57,070 nucleotides of DNA from Chara braunii (GCA_003427395.1 BFEA01000155.1:1445631-1502700); one strand, 5' to 3'; counted from the first letter of the stretch, positions 20,280 to 33,711 are shown. Numbers and translations are program-made. Notes: generated by a model not told the origin, from the sequence alone.

Positions 20280-20406
20280 AAGCATTATGGTCGAAGGGAC
20301 GCTGCACCCGGTTTCCAGCAACAGGTTCCACCGGGTAGAATTGTGAGGTTCCCGGCTTTCATCCAATGACTTTTTGATAATACAAACAAATTCTCAAAAA
20401 AAAAAA
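20280..20406 (+). repeat. LINE-B 3' tail with GGGACGCTGG motif
   Basis: Copy 2 of the dispersed motif (20290-20335) leads into AATTGTGAGGTTCCC (20339) and ends in about 11 A residues. The last word is shared with the LINE-A terminus. Confidence 0.7.
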
Positions 20407-21060
20407 GAAAGTCGTGGGATCTGCCCCTAAGTTAGACAGGTATATGCCACCCGTAGAATACGGCCTGCCTCGCAGGCAAGGCAATATAAGGACATGAAAA
20501 CAAGAAAAGAAGGGGAAACCGGCAAAATCATTTTCACCTGTAGAATACAGCCTGCCTGGCAGGCAAGGCAATATTAAGCGGGCATGAAAACAAGAAAAGA
20601 GCGGTCGGGGGGATTGGGGGGAAAAGGGGAAACGGGCAAAATCATTTCCACATGGTGGCCATATATGCATATTCCTCAAAGCACTGCTGTAACTTCCCGA
20701 ACGAAGCTGGATCCGAAACTCAGGGCGAGATCCCACTGGCAAAGAGGATTTATAGTAAACTGTCCAAACCTCTCTGAATGTGGACGTTTTCGTGTACAGG
20801 TGCAAAGAATTGTGATTGATCTAAATGTCTTCTGCACCTCAGCGTGTAACACGTCGACATTCAGACACTTCTTCCAATCCTCTTCACCAGTGCGATCTGA
20901 CACTTAGTTTCGATATTTTTTCTTCAGAATCTCTTTTTCTTTTCGTTTTCTTTTCTTCGGCCTTCCCGGACACCTCGTTTTTTTTCCCTTAAATTTTCCC
21001 CAATTTTTATCATTTTCTTTTCTTCAACTTTCAACCCTGCCCCGAACCCCGCCTTTTGAT
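20407..21060. other. Non-coding with a 45-bp direct repeat
   Basis: GTAGAATACGGCCTGCCTCG...AAGGCAATAT...GGACATGAAAACAAGAAAAG at 20453-20505 recurs at 20541-20600, with GGGGAAACCGGCAAAATCAT following each. No gene recognised. Confidence 0.55.
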
Positions 21061-21119
21061 TAGAGGCTACCATATGGCCTTCGGGCTTGCCTGTGAAAGG
21101 TAGTGGTGCTTTGAACCAG

Positions 21120-21203
21120 CCCGGTCATTATCGCTGCATCTAGACAGAAAACCGCCCCAAATACGGCTATAATGACCGGGCGTTCTATTCGAGTGAAGAC
21201 GGT
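21120..21203. mobile_element. Fold-back element F1 (partial)
   Basis: CCCGGTCATTATCGC at 21120-21134 pairs with its complement ending ATAATGACCGGG at 21180. The loop contains CATCTAGAC and GCCCCAAATA. The right outer arm (CGTTCTATTCGAGTGAAGAC) matches other members at 24.1, 24.3 and 28.0 kb. The left outer arm is not recognisable. Confidence 0.7.
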
Positions 21204-22275
21204 AGGAGTAGGTGACAGATCGGATAAGATTCGACGGTTGATTGGTTGATTGGGCACTTGGACGGAAAGTACCAGGATCCACACACCCTACAATAACCGC
21301 GAACGGCTGGTCACGTAGGCTGAATCATTGGATGAGAGAGGATTCATCCGAACTTGACGCACACTCCTCCGGACTGCATTGGACCATAGGTGGCTTGCGG
21401 ACATTTAAATTAGGGAGCGTCGTGTTCAAGGAAATGCAGTCTCTCTAGGATTGTTCTAACACGGTCTCTCTTGGATCGGTCGATTTACTGAGATAGATTC
21501 CTGGTGGCAGTCTTGTGTGAAAGGAGTCTCGCTGACGCTTCATGCAATCCGTTTCATTCATTCAATTACTGAGATAGATTCCTGGTGGCGGTCGTGTGAA
21601 AGAGTCTCTCGCTGACACTTCATGCAATCCGTTTCATTCATTCATCACTGGGAAACCGATAGATTTCACAAGAGTATATCCAACTTCACTCGCGTTTTCA
21701 CATTTTCCCCCATCAAATACGTTGTCGTTAACACAGTATATACCACGACTCTGGCCCAACTCCACTCAGATTTTGGGGGAAAAAAATGTCAGTCCACCAT
21801 AACACTGGTGAACTTTTCATCAGACTTTCATCAGAATTTTACCGAGTTCCTGGAATCGCTGAATTTACTACTCTTGATTGGTTTTCCCAACACCACCCGG
21901 CTCGTTGATCATATATAATAATCAAGTCGCCGGATTATCTCCCTGGTCCGCTACTGCGTGAAAATGAAACTGAAACCCTTCCACAAGAAAAGAAGACATG
22001 CAAAAAGAACTGCACGGATATTGCATGGACAAAACTGCAGAGTCGGATCCACGATCTAAATGACCACGGGGACCCCAAACTCCGGAGTCTGGGCAGCAGG
22101 CGCAAGGAAGACAAAAGGGGCCCGCGAGGCCTTCTACCAGACCAGGCAGAGGGAATGAAGGTGGGGAAAACGCCACTACGTGAAGAATTTGATTAACCAG
22201 GTGCGAAAGGAAACTGCATGCACGTCCTTGGGAAAACAGGTCAGGCACTCGCTGAGAGGAGAAACACACGAGCGA

Positions 22276-23165
22276 ACCAGTATTACGAATGAAACACCAA
22301 TCAAATACCAATCAAATACCAATCAAATACCCATCAAATACCCATCAAATCCCGATCTAGTGCATGGAAAGCACATCATAGAAGTTCGCGAAAGAGAGAC
22401 CAACGCCGACAAGACTTGCACCTCGTGTACTGCTCGGATTATACAGCGTAAAGAGTAACGAGATAGAAGACGAAAGAGGAAGCACTCGACAAGCGGGGTG
22501 AACACCGAGGAGAAACACCCGGGTTTACCAGTCCACCCCGAATCAAATAGTACCGATCAAACACCAGTCAAACAACAGTCAAACACCAATCAAGCACCGA
22601 TCGAATTCTGATCTGGTACATGGAATGGAGATTAAAGAACACGGGGCAAAACTGACAAACAAGCACGAGCAAAAGGTGCAAACGGGGGGATAACCAGTCG
22701 ACTCTGAATCAATCAAACCACAATCAAACAACACTCAGACAAGAATCAAGCACCGCTGAAATCCTGATCTGGTACATGGAAAAACATTACAGAACACGGG
22801 GCAAAACTGAAACAAGCACGAGCAAAAGGTGCAAACGGGGGGAGAACCAGTCGAATGCGAATCAAATAATACCGATCAAACACCAATCAAACAACAGTCA
22901 GACACCAATCACACACCGATCGAATCCTCATCTGGTACATTGAAAGGACATGAACACGGGGCAAAACTGACAAACAAGCACGAGCAAAAGGTGCAAACGG
23001 GGGGATAACCAGTCGACTCCAAATCAAATAATACCGATCAAACACCAATCAAACAACAGTCAGACACAAATCAAGCACCGATCGAATCCTGGTCTGGTAC
23101 ATAAGTATGATAGAAGCACGGGGCAAAACTGACAAACAAGCACGAAAAAAAGGTGCAAATGGAGA
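22276..23165 (+). repeat. About 160-bp satellite, four units plus a diverged fifth
   Basis: Units begin at ACCAGTC at 22527, 22693, 22846 and 23008 (spacings 166, 153 and 162 bp). Each contains ACCGATCAAACACC, ACAACAGTCA, GATC(G)AATCCT, TCTGGTACAT, CACGGGGCAAAACTGA, AACAAGCACGA and AAAGGTGCAAACGGGGGG. A more diverged unit from 22276 contains four AATCAAATACC-like subrepeats. No open frame spans units. Confidence 0.9.
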
Positions 23166-23514
23166 AGGTTTTCCAAAGGATTATCCCACAACCGGTGTGA
23201 TTCATTCACGGCGGTTACCTAGACAAGTACACAATTGAACATCCACGATCATAAATCCTCTTGATGTCAAGTTCATACAACACGCGTAGCCACTAAAAAC
23301 GCGATGCCTTGGATGTGGCAATGCCACGGAAGATGAGTTATAGTAGGGAACACTGCCTTAGTCTATAAACTCACATAAGAAACATCAAATACCACAACCA
23401 TCCACACACGACAGCTGCCATCCACTCCAGACGTTCGGATCCACCACTGCAGAGACATTTTATAAATACGACAGCTTCAATTCACAGATCCGCAACGAAA
23501 TCAGGTTCCCGTAG

Positions 23515-23620
23515 ATAGTCTGCCCCCGAACACAACGCACCCCAACAACGACTGTATACAAGCCATCTTTCCGGTCCGATGCAGCCAAAACGAGGTTGCA
23601 ACGTGTTACGGGGAAGACCG
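23515..23620. mobile_element. Fold-back element G1
   Basis: The left end AGTCTGCCCCCGAACACAAC and the right end (complement of AACGTGTTACGGGGAAGAC) form inverted ends around a conserved centre (ACTGTATACAAGCC, TTTCCGGTCCGATGCAGCC). G2 and G3 have the same centre and ends. Confidence 0.65.
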
Positions 23621-23656
23621 TAGATTTCGAGGTTCTCTACGGAGTTCAGACGAGCT

Positions 23657-23765
23657 ACCGCCTTCCCCCGAACTTAACACACCCTAATAAACGACTGTAC
23701 ACATGCTTTCTCTCCGGCCCGGTGCAGGCAAGAGGAGGGTACATGCCGTGTTAGGGACAAAACCA
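23657..23765. mobile_element. Fold-back element G2
   Basis: CTTCCCCCGAACTTAACAC on the left and CCGTGTTAGGGAC on the right flank the same kind of centre (CTGTACACATGC, CTCCGGCCCGGTGCAGGC). It is diverged from G1. Confidence 0.6.
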
Positions 23766-23840
23766 TAGAACGAAGCCATGCGGTGCCTTCGGCGGCACTT
23801 GACAACGGAATGTTCAGAATTCGTTCACATGAAGCGCCTA

Positions 23841-23935
23841 TTCTCTCCCAACACACCCTCACAACGACCGTATACAACCCTTTTCCGGATCGGTGCAGCC
23901 AAAATAAGGGTGTGCGTCTTGTTCGGGGAAGACGG
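23841..23935. mobile_element. Fold-back element G3
   Basis: CTCTCCCAACACACCC on the left and GTTCGGGGAAGACGG on the right flank CGTATACAACCC and TTTCCGGATCGGTGCAGCC. This is a third member in 420 bp. Confidence 0.6.
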
Positions 23936-24035
23936 CAGACCGAAGGAACCGTGCGCTGCCACCTCACCCAAATAATTGTTTTCCATACCGCTACAACTAG
24001 CAGAGCTAAAATACGGTTCGTTATATGAGTAACGT

Positions 24036-24138
24036 CTTTCCCAGAATGGAACGTACAGTAATGTTATCGCTTCATCTAGACCGGATGTTACCCCAAATAC
24101 AGCGTAGTGACGTGCGTTCTATCTGCGGGAAGACGGCA
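24036..24138. mobile_element. Fold-back element F2
   Basis: ACGTCTTTCCCAGAATGGAA at the left and GCGTTCTATCTGCGGGAAGA at the right are imperfect inverted arms. The loop CATCTAGACCGGATGTTACC plus CCAAATA matches F1 and F3. Confidence 0.65.
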
Positions 24139-24253
24139 AAGCGTATTTGGCTGACAATAACGAAGGCTCGACATGCATGGTTAGCACCTAGAAAGTAGGG
24201 TGACTTCCAACCGGACTGACGCTCCCCAGAATGGCTATAGAGCCAGGACCAAA

Positions 24254-24340
24254 AAAGTACGGTCACTTTCGCTTTATCTCTAGAATGAATGTAACCCCAA
24301 ATAAAGCAATAATGACCGTGCGTTCTATTCGGATGAAAAC
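24254..24340. mobile_element. Fold-back element F3
   Basis: TACGGTCACTTTCGCTTTAT at 24258-24277 pairs with ATAAAGCAATAATGACCGTG at 24301-24320. The loop contains TCTAGAATGAATGTAACCCC. The right outer arm TGCGTTCTATTCGGATGAA is the family arm, but the left outer arm is interrupted. Confidence 0.7.
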
Positions 24341-24435
24341 AACAGGAGCATTCGGCCGACAAATACAAGACTCAACACACACCTTCGGGATGTGAAAGAT
24401 TCGATCGAAGAAAAGAATTTCCCTTCTCATTTCCA

Positions 24436-24660
24436 ACAGCATAAGCAGCAGAAAAAACGACAAAAAATGCACAAAAAGATCATTTAACTTCCAACAGCAT
24501 ACGAAAAAGAAACAACGACGAAAACGTACACGACAAGATTACGCAAAGAAATTATCATCTTACCTTCTCCCACAGCATAAGCAGCAGCAACAACGAGAAA
24601 AAGATACACAAAGATTACGCGACAGCATAAGCAGCAGAAACAACGACACAAACATACACA
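24436..24660 (+). repeat. Degenerate tandem repeat, four units
   Basis: (C)ACAGCATA(A/C)G(C)AGCAG...AACAACGA(C/G)...ACACAA(A)GATTACG recurs at about 24433, 24492, 24572 and 24622. No coding sense is seen. The hydrophobic minus-strand frames across it are by-products of the repeat. Confidence 0.7.
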
Positions 24661-24899
24661 AATTAACAAAAATATTCAAGGACGTTCTTGTTGATTACAT
24701 CCCAATCGAATAAAAAAGAAAACCTCCCAGACTTTCGAGAACAAAAAAGACACGCAAAACCACGATCGCAGATAGGTGTGTTCTGTTCACACGCGGCCGT
24801 CGAAAAAAGCCGCTCCACCCAAGACGAGGGACAAGTTCCTCCGGAATAACGACGACGCACTTCTGCCGCGTGACGAGGCCATCCACTGTTGTGTACCAT

Positions 24900-26500
24900 T
24901 AACAACGCCAGGGGAGGGGGGAGGGCGTACGAAGCTCACACGACTTTCTGACTCTCGTAAACCGTTTCCACCCTGTAAAGCTGCTTATTAAATCTTTCAT
25001 ACCCCTCCAGAGATTATATCCCTAACTCGGCTGCAAGAAACCAGCACCTCGACAGCGCCGCCATAGCTCATAACATACAGATGTGAGTAATTTTACAAAC
25101 CCTAGCTGACCCTGTACCACGGAAAAGAGGGAACAAAAAAGGATACGTGAAGACATGATCGACCAAAGAATCTACGCGAGTCTCATCAACCAACTGCTGC
25201 GTTACTGATGCTTCCTTATCACCCATAAGGATGTCCCCCTCGTCACAAGATCGTACGGTCAGTATCCTATATGCTTGAACACAAGCCAAATCTCAACCAA
25301 CCAAAACTGTCCTGACATTTTACTTCGACGCCACGCAAGGACTCGAGCACGACGTCACAAAATTAACCCACTTCCTCTACCCTTCGAATGCAACAGAGTT
25401 CTCGTCATCGACTCGACACGGTAAGTCCCTCCCTCCAAAACAACAAGAAATTGGACGATTTCTGGAACAGGTGCATTCAGACTAGCAGTATATTGAGCAC
25501 AACAGCACTTCCGTTAACATCGGAAGCTACCATCTTGATCTGAATAGATCGCATGGTAACTAGCTCGGAATGATAGGCCCTCGCTCCACTGATCAACATA
25601 CTAATGCATTTGGACATTTTCTGGTCCAGGTGCATCTGGACGAGTCCAACATTCTTTAAGTATCTGGACGATCATGAATTTGATTACATATATAGATGTG
25701 CATGGAGCGAGGCGCTTAAGACTGAAAGTGTTTTCCAAAATCGACTGTGGATCGCAAAATACCCTCCCCCGAAGGGAACAACGCAGAGAAAGAGATAGCG
25801 AGTTTCAAAAATACACGCTGGTGCACGTCTCCTGCAAAGGGAGCGCGTTACGTATCGCTTTCATTTCCACTCAATCACTTGAGACATTCGTCGCCAGTGA
25901 TACACATCCCGACCTTCCATATCGACGTCAACCACAAACAGTCCCCCCTGGAAACAAGACTACGCAAACACCTCACAGCCGACAGCACGACATGTCATCA
26001 CTACAAGCAGCGAACGGTGCGATGTTTCCGCAGAATGGAACAGAAGACACCCACCAACACACCCCTATCCTATTCCTAACCCTACAGGCGAATAACGCCG
26101 CCATCCTTGTCCTCACCCTGTCTACCATACCAGCAGCTTTGTCATCGGCCCCCAAGCAACGTTTCCTTCTCCAATGACGCGCACCAGATCACAAGCTCGC
26201 AATCCAATTGAACGAAAGCTTCAGTACACAACCAAGTTATTAATTTTACTGAAGAACCACTTCGCTGAACTCCGTTTAAAAGTTCGTTGGCAGGCACTCG
26301 ACGAGAGTCTTGCCGTGCGGACATCGTTGTCCCGTGTTCGCCCCATTAGTTCAGATCGACCTTCCCACTTCACCGCAAAGACGGACGACGGCCGCCTTTC
26401 CAGCGGAAGGGAACAACCGCTTCCACGTCGAAGGTAGCGCCCAACGAGCGCAGCTCTGCGAACGAACCCACCGCTTTAAAAAAAGGCAGCAAGCACTGAT
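24900..26500. other. Non-coding, nothing recognised
   Basis: Short open frames only. The motif ATTTTCTGG(T/A)...CAGGTGCAT(C/T)(T/C)(G/A)GAC...A at about 25456 and 25616 hints at an old local repeat. No domains or structural RNA found. Confidence 0.4.
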
Positions 26501-26505
26501 CCACA

Positions 26506-26810
26506 GCTGCTTGAGGCGCCGCTCAAGGGATGAACAGCTGTTTAAGGCATAAAACCAGAGGACGAACGGCTACTACCGCCACTGATTGAGCCCAACGGGC
26601 ATACGACTGCCCACAGAGTTTAGCAGAACGACTTCCGAACGGACGAACCGTTTCTTTCGAAGTTCAGACGTAGGAACGTCTGCTTGAGGCATCGCTCAAC
26701 GGAAGAACAGCTGCTTAAGATCACCCAGTGGATAAACAACAGCCACTACCACTGAAGGAGGCGGAGCCCGACGGCGAGACCACTGCTCACAGAGTTTAGT
26801 TGAAGGAACC
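26506..26810 (+). repeat. Two-copy tandem repeat of about 174 bp
   Basis: CTGCTTGAGGC...CGCTCAA(G/C)GGA(T/A)GAACAGCTG(T/C)TTAAG at 26509 recurs at 26679, and CCACAGAGTTTAG at 26617 answers CTCACAGAGTTTAG at 26787. Several hairpin words (GCTGTTTAAG, GAACGGCTAC) recur inside. Confidence 0.7.
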
Positions 26811-27308
26811 TCTACTTACAAACTTTAAGAGGAACGAACGGCTGCGAAACGCTAAAAGACAAGCGCATGAAACACTGCTTAACGCGGTGCCAGATGATTG
26901 AGTCAGCAGCCATTTTTTCCATGCACCCTCCCTCCAAGGGGTCGTGACCTTCCTTACGTTCACCATTCTTCGGTAGGCCCCATCTTCTTTCCTTCCAGCG
27001 AACGTGTTCGCTTCGCTATAAGGTGGTATCGCACGCGAAACAGCCAAGCATCTCTTCGGTTCGTCCATCGCCGCCACCTCCTTGGAAACGATTAACGAGC
27101 GGGTGACACGTCAAGCAGTCAATCCGCAGCATAGACACATACCGCCGCCGAGAGACTATCCCTTCTCCATAAAACGCCCACCATCTCTGTCGTCCATTCC
27201 CTCCCTGCTGTTTATGGCATCCCGCCATTAGTGGATTTTAGAAACGGCTGACAAGTATATACAATAGCCCTCCACCCTCCCTCGCTCCCCATGTCTCCTT
27301 TGGACTGC

Positions 27309-29216
<1,908 letters not shown>

Positions 29217-29391
29217 CTAGAAAGACCGCTTCACACTCTCGACTGTCTGTCCTACAGGCAGTTCCGGACACTACAAACCGCGTACCAAGTGCAGAAAGAG
29301 AAGGACAGCTGGGCACAGAGAACGACTTAACACCACGAGGCGCAACGAAAATCACCCGCGCTCGTAACACTTCAACAAGACTTCAGCCGCA

Positions 29392-29400
29392 CATATATAG
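29392..29400 (-). promoter_or_regulatory. Putative TATA box of H3.3
   Basis: CTATATATG on the minus strand lies about 185 bp upstream of the H3.3 ATG. It is the best TATA match in the 250 bp upstream. Transcription would start near 29365 with a 5' leader of about 160 nt. A 5' leader intron cannot be excluded. Confidence 0.45.
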
Positions 29401-29529
29401 TGCTTACCAGGCGCGCGCTGACCTCCGCACTCTCGTCTCGATTACCCTGCTGACCAACTTCGCAATGACGCTGTTCCGCCACCACGATCAGCGAGGGTTC
29501 CTAAAAGCTCTCAGACGACCGACGAGGTA

Positions 29530-30080
29530 AGCCAACACCACGCGTGGCGGGAGAATCTAGGACTACGGACTACCGGTGTCACGCATTCAAACCAAAGTGG
29601 CGCCGTCGATCTTGGCAGAAAAATGAAATCGGAGACCGTTGGATGAATGAACGTTTGCCGAAAAGTGAACAGAACAGGGCCAGAGACGCGCAAATCCCAC
29701 GAAAGTTGAGTCCGACCCAGGCACAATTCGCGAAAGACGATTGGCTGACGGGGCCCGCACACGGATCGCACCCCGAACGGCAGTGTAGCTCCAACTTAGC
29801 GCCTGATTGCTGTTTCGTGCGGTTGGCTCAGTGTTATACACACGCGCCGACGCATCGAGCCCGTCGGCTGGGTTATACACCAAGTCGTGTCCAAGCGGTC
29901 CCTGGTGAGCGGGGCCCCAGGAGTTGCACGGGACGCTCGAAGGGCCTCCACCACTCAACCTACCCCTCCTTTTTTTTTTCCCGGTTAGTACTCACCAGGA
30001 AAGCGTCCGAAGGGCTCGCACAGCGGCTGCCCCATCGAAGAAGCAGCTCAGTCCTGATGCCATCTGCTCATTGATTGATT
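29530..30080. other. Upstream of H3.3, nothing recognised
   Basis: Balanced base composition with open frames up to 176 codons on the plus strand and 123 on the minus, none resembling a known protein. The frames may reflect GC content. Confidence 0.35.
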
Positions 30081-30089
30081 GACTTACAG

Positions 30090-30320
30090 TGAGGGCAGGG
30101 GTGCGCAGCGCGTAGTTTGTATGTTGATGTGATTGGAGAAGGGTAAGGTAGTGAATATGCTGTGTGTATGTTTTGTCATGTTCACTATACACACCTCGAA
30201 GAGTGTGGCTGGTGGTTTATTCACCATGTTCATGGGACGCTGGACCCAGTTTCCAGCAAGTGCCACTCCCCACCAATACAAAGGAGAATGTGTGTGTGCA
30301 TGTATGCACGTGTGTATGTA

Positions 30321-30407
<87 letters not shown>

Positions 30408-31500
30408 AGAGAGAGAGAGCCCTGCAGCATGCAGCGTGTCAATGGTAGGCAGCACAAGGGCAGGCACTGACCTCAAAAAAAAAAAAAAAGATAATGTTTT
30501 ATTGGAATACAAGAGTTTTTTCTTTTCGAAATTCGAATAGAAAAGGTACATATTGTATTCAAATACAACGCGTATGTGTTCTATTGGAAGTGCCCTTCTA
30601 TTAAAGAAAATTGGAACCGCACCGTTTCGATTTTGAAATGTTAAAAACTCAACGGTCACGGTCTCCTCGACCTCCCACGCCGTTTCGATTTGGAAATGTT
30701 CGTCTCAAGGATTGCGGTCTCATCGGCTTCTACAAGCAGCTATCAGTCCTTCGCATACTTCGCCCCTTGCTAAGCCCGCACCTTAAAATTGTCCACCCTC
30801 CCAAACCACCACCGACGTTGAAAGTTGAATTGACGTTGAAGGTCTCAAGGGCATAAAACACAAGTTACCCTGACGGGCTGCAAACTTACCATAACGGTCA
30901 AGTAGGCAGTCCGTAGTTCGTTTAATGATGTGGTTGGGGAAGGGTAAGGTATTGATTATATTGCATTCATGTTTTATCATGCTCTCTATACGCGACTCCA
31001 ATAGTGTGAGTGTGCATGTGTATGTGAGAGTGAGTGTGGTCGATGTGAGAGTGGGTATGGTTGATGTGAGAGTGAGTGTGTCCTTGTCTGTGAGAAAGAA
31101 AAAAACTTGCAGCACTCAACGTGTCAGTGACCAAGAGCACAAGGGCAGGCACTAACCTCGAAAAACCAAAAAAAATAAATGTTATATTTGAATTGACTTA
31201 CCCTAAAGGCACGAGTGCACGGCCCGTAGTTTGTCTGTTGGTGTAGGTGGGAAAGGATAAGGTAGTGATTATGTTGTGTTTATGTTTTTTCATGTTCACT
31301 ATTCACAACCCTAAGAGTGTGTGTGTGTGTGTATGTGCGTGTATGTGTGTGTGTGTGTGTGTGTGCGTGTATGTGTGTGTGTGTGTATGTGTGTGTGATA
31401 AAGAGAAAAAAAAAAAAAGTCATGCAGCACACAGTATGTCAGTGACCGGGAGCACAATGTCAAACGCTAACCTACAAAAAAAAAAAAAAATGCAATATTA
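30090..31500 (+). repeat. Three diverged repeat units, each with a TG microsatellite
   Basis: Units start near 30090, 30895 and 31205. Each has CGTAGTT(T/C)GT, G(G/A)GAA(G/A)GG(G/A)TAAGGTA, ATGTTTT(G/A/T)TCATG, then a TG-rich run, then GCAGC...GT(A/G)TGTCA and (A/C)TAACCT or CTGACCT plus (A)n. The TG run is 82 bp in unit 1, interrupted in unit 2 and long in unit 3. Units 1 and 3 are followed by a related AT-rich block containing ATTTGAATAC or TTCGAATAG, with another copy at 34770-34870. Confidence 0.8.
30233..30280 (+). repeat. Dispersed GGGACGCTGG motif, copy 3
   Basis: GGGACGCTGGACCCAGTTTC CAGCAAG...CTCCCCACCAATA closely matches the copy at 859-912 and the one in the LINE-B tail. Here it lies inside unit 1 of the TG-bearing repeat. 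Confidence 0.65.
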
Positions 31501-31509
31501 TATTTGAAT

Positions 31510-33260
31510 ACATTAGTTTTTTCTTTTTAAAATTTGGATGAAAAATACATGTTTTGTATCCGAGTGCAATGCATATGCGTTACATCACAAGTATGTTTCT
31601 ATTCGATAAAGTGAACTAACTCTTTAACCACTGATACCTCCGAGCTTTGTCGAGTCTCGTTCTTGATACTCTCACGGAAAGGGGGGGGGGGGAACAAAGT
31701 TGTTGCGGTCGTGAAACTAACAACGGAAAAAAAAATTAAAAAAAAAAAAAAACTTAGGCTTTGAAATGCAGTTCTACATATTATTGCAATTGTTAGTGTG
31801 AGTGTGCCCTCACTGAAGGCGTTTCAACCCAATGGAAAGGGGAAAAAAAACTTAAGGGCGATTTATGTACTTCAATGGTATCGGACAAAGTAGTATAGGA
31901 GGTCTTGCTCACAGTCGTTCTCAACATAATGAATCTTACAACTAAGACGGTATAATTATTGATATTGTTGTTTTTTATTTTATTTTATATGTTTATTTTT
32001 ACAAGTCTCCTTCCAACGAGGTAGGGCATACTCCATGATCTGCTAAAGATGTGTTTCATGATTTTAAAATTCAACCCATGTCGAGTCTCCGGGACTTTCG
32101 AATTTTACGGGGATATTGAGAAATTGCCAGTATTCGTTGTTTTCTCAATATCGGCAGAGGTAGTAGTGGTTTAAACCACTAGTTCACACGAAGTTAAATT
32201 GACGAACCAAAAGTTGTACGTTTCAGAGCTTTACTGCTACAATAACAAGTTGAAAAGAAAAATCTCGGGGTACTGGTAACAACCTACCTTGGAACTTTAG
32301 TGATGTACCTCGTGCCAATATATGGCACAAAAAAGACAAGCAAAAAAAAAAAATAATAATAAATTCAAATAAATGATGAACAAAAATCGTTGCTCTTTTA
32401 TGAAAGAAACATAAAAGAGATATGGAGGAAGTCATATGACCTAGAGCATACTCACAATGGTACTGTTCATAATGTATCTCACCACTATCACGACCAAATT
32501 ATTGTTTTTTTTTTTTATGGTTTCCTCTTTTGTTTTCTACTATCCTGCCAGAGGCAATGCGTTTTCCACCTTCTCCAGAAAAAAACTCATTGAGGGTATA
32601 CTCATACTAATACTGTGAGATTGCATTTGATTGCTATCATAGGCATTTTTATTTTTTATTTTTATTTTTTTTCTTATTTACATTCGTGGGAATTCCCTCA
32701 CTCAAGGCATACTCACACTACTACTTTCGAAAATATATCGGATGGATATTACATTTAAATCTGTCTCTATTTTTATTTTTTTGAAGATTAGTGCCCTGCC
32801 AGCAAGGCAGGACGTATGCCCATACTGCCCAAATTTTTCTCATTTGTTTGTTTTTTTTTCCCAATTTTGCTTTCAATTCACTCTTCTTGGGCTCACCAGC
32901 CTTTTCCCTTTGAACCTGTGCCATGTCGGATCACTGTTCATCTTGCCATGGTCACAGTGTACTGCGTTTTTTTGAATAGTAGGGGTCTGTGAACTAGTGG
33001 TTTAAACCACAAGTTCACCCAAACTTATTTCCAAGGCTTTGGAAAATTATTTTTCGAAGCCTCCAATAGTCCCGTACCGGCCTCTAAAAAATGAAACGTG
33101 GCACCAGTACCGGCTTCATGCCTCGTCAAATAACTGGACCTGAGGTCTACGAAATCAGTCGTCACAATTATTTTTGTTTTTTGAAAGTTTCATTTTATAG
33201 TATTTCCACTTTGTTGGGCCCCCATTAGTGAACTTTCACCACGACGCCGTGCTGGATTTT
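31510..33260. other. AT-rich non-coding DNA with two palindromes
   Basis: TAGTGGTTTAAACCACTA at 32167-32184 is a perfect 18-bp palindrome. GAACTAGTGGTTTAAACCAC onward at 32990-33015 is the same sequence with slightly different flanks, also palindromic. No gene, rRNA or tRNA is seen. Confidence 0.6.
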
Positions 33261-33312
33261 TTGTCACAAGCGGCCCATGCCACTCACTCGTCTTAATATG
33301 GTGGCGACAACA

Positions 33313-33405
33313 GTGGTTGGCTATGCCAGGCACATGGCCACAATGATGTACGAAGTAGAGGGGGGACCAACCTCGACCGTTCATGCGCCTGGCATAGCCC
33401 ACCAC
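33313..33405. repeat. Inverted repeat with 24-bp arms
   Basis: GTGGTTGGCTATGCCAGGCA CATG at 33313-33336 pairs with 33382-33405 at 22 of 24 positions around a 45-bp spacer. A (CA)n run abuts the right arm. Confidence 0.8.
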
Positions 33406-33628
33406 ACACACACACACACACACATACACTATTGGTGGTCATTACACTACTCTCGACATGTGCAAAATGAGAGTTAATCTTCAGTTGTAATATGAAGACA
33501 TACACTGCTATAAATTTTGTATTTCGTGCATATCGAGAGTAGTGGAGCGAGGCCTAAGCACACACACACGCGCGCACGCACGGAGGGGTTGGGCGTTGCT
33601 ACATTCGAAAATATCGGCACGTGTATTT

Positions 33629-33649
33629 GTTGTGTGTGTGTGTATGTGT

Positions 33650-33711
<62 letters not shown>

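Larger units (their letters stand above)
12858..20406 (+). mobile_element. LINE-B: non-LTR retrotransposon with inverted RT core
   Basis: In order: ORF1 (about 12.95-15.54 kb), AP endonuclease (15.54-16.64), linker (16.65-17.05), the N-terminal part of the RT (17.26-17.70), the RT catalytic core on the minus strand (about 17.70-18.28), the post-RT region (18.29-19.80) and a 3' tail ending in A residues at 20406. Protein blocks match LINE-A in ORF1 and in the C-terminal region, so the two are one family. Frameshifts and stops are frequent. The 5' end is uncertain and no target-site duplication was found. Confidence 0.75.

Noticed and set aside
22276-23165. CRISPR-like array
   Set aside because: Units of about 160 bp without short identical repeats separated by unique spacers, in eukaryotic DNA. 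It is a satellite.
24263-24905. Hydrophobic minus-strand frames that look like membrane proteins
   Set aside because: They arise from the CAGCATAAGCAGCAG tandem repeat and differ between units.
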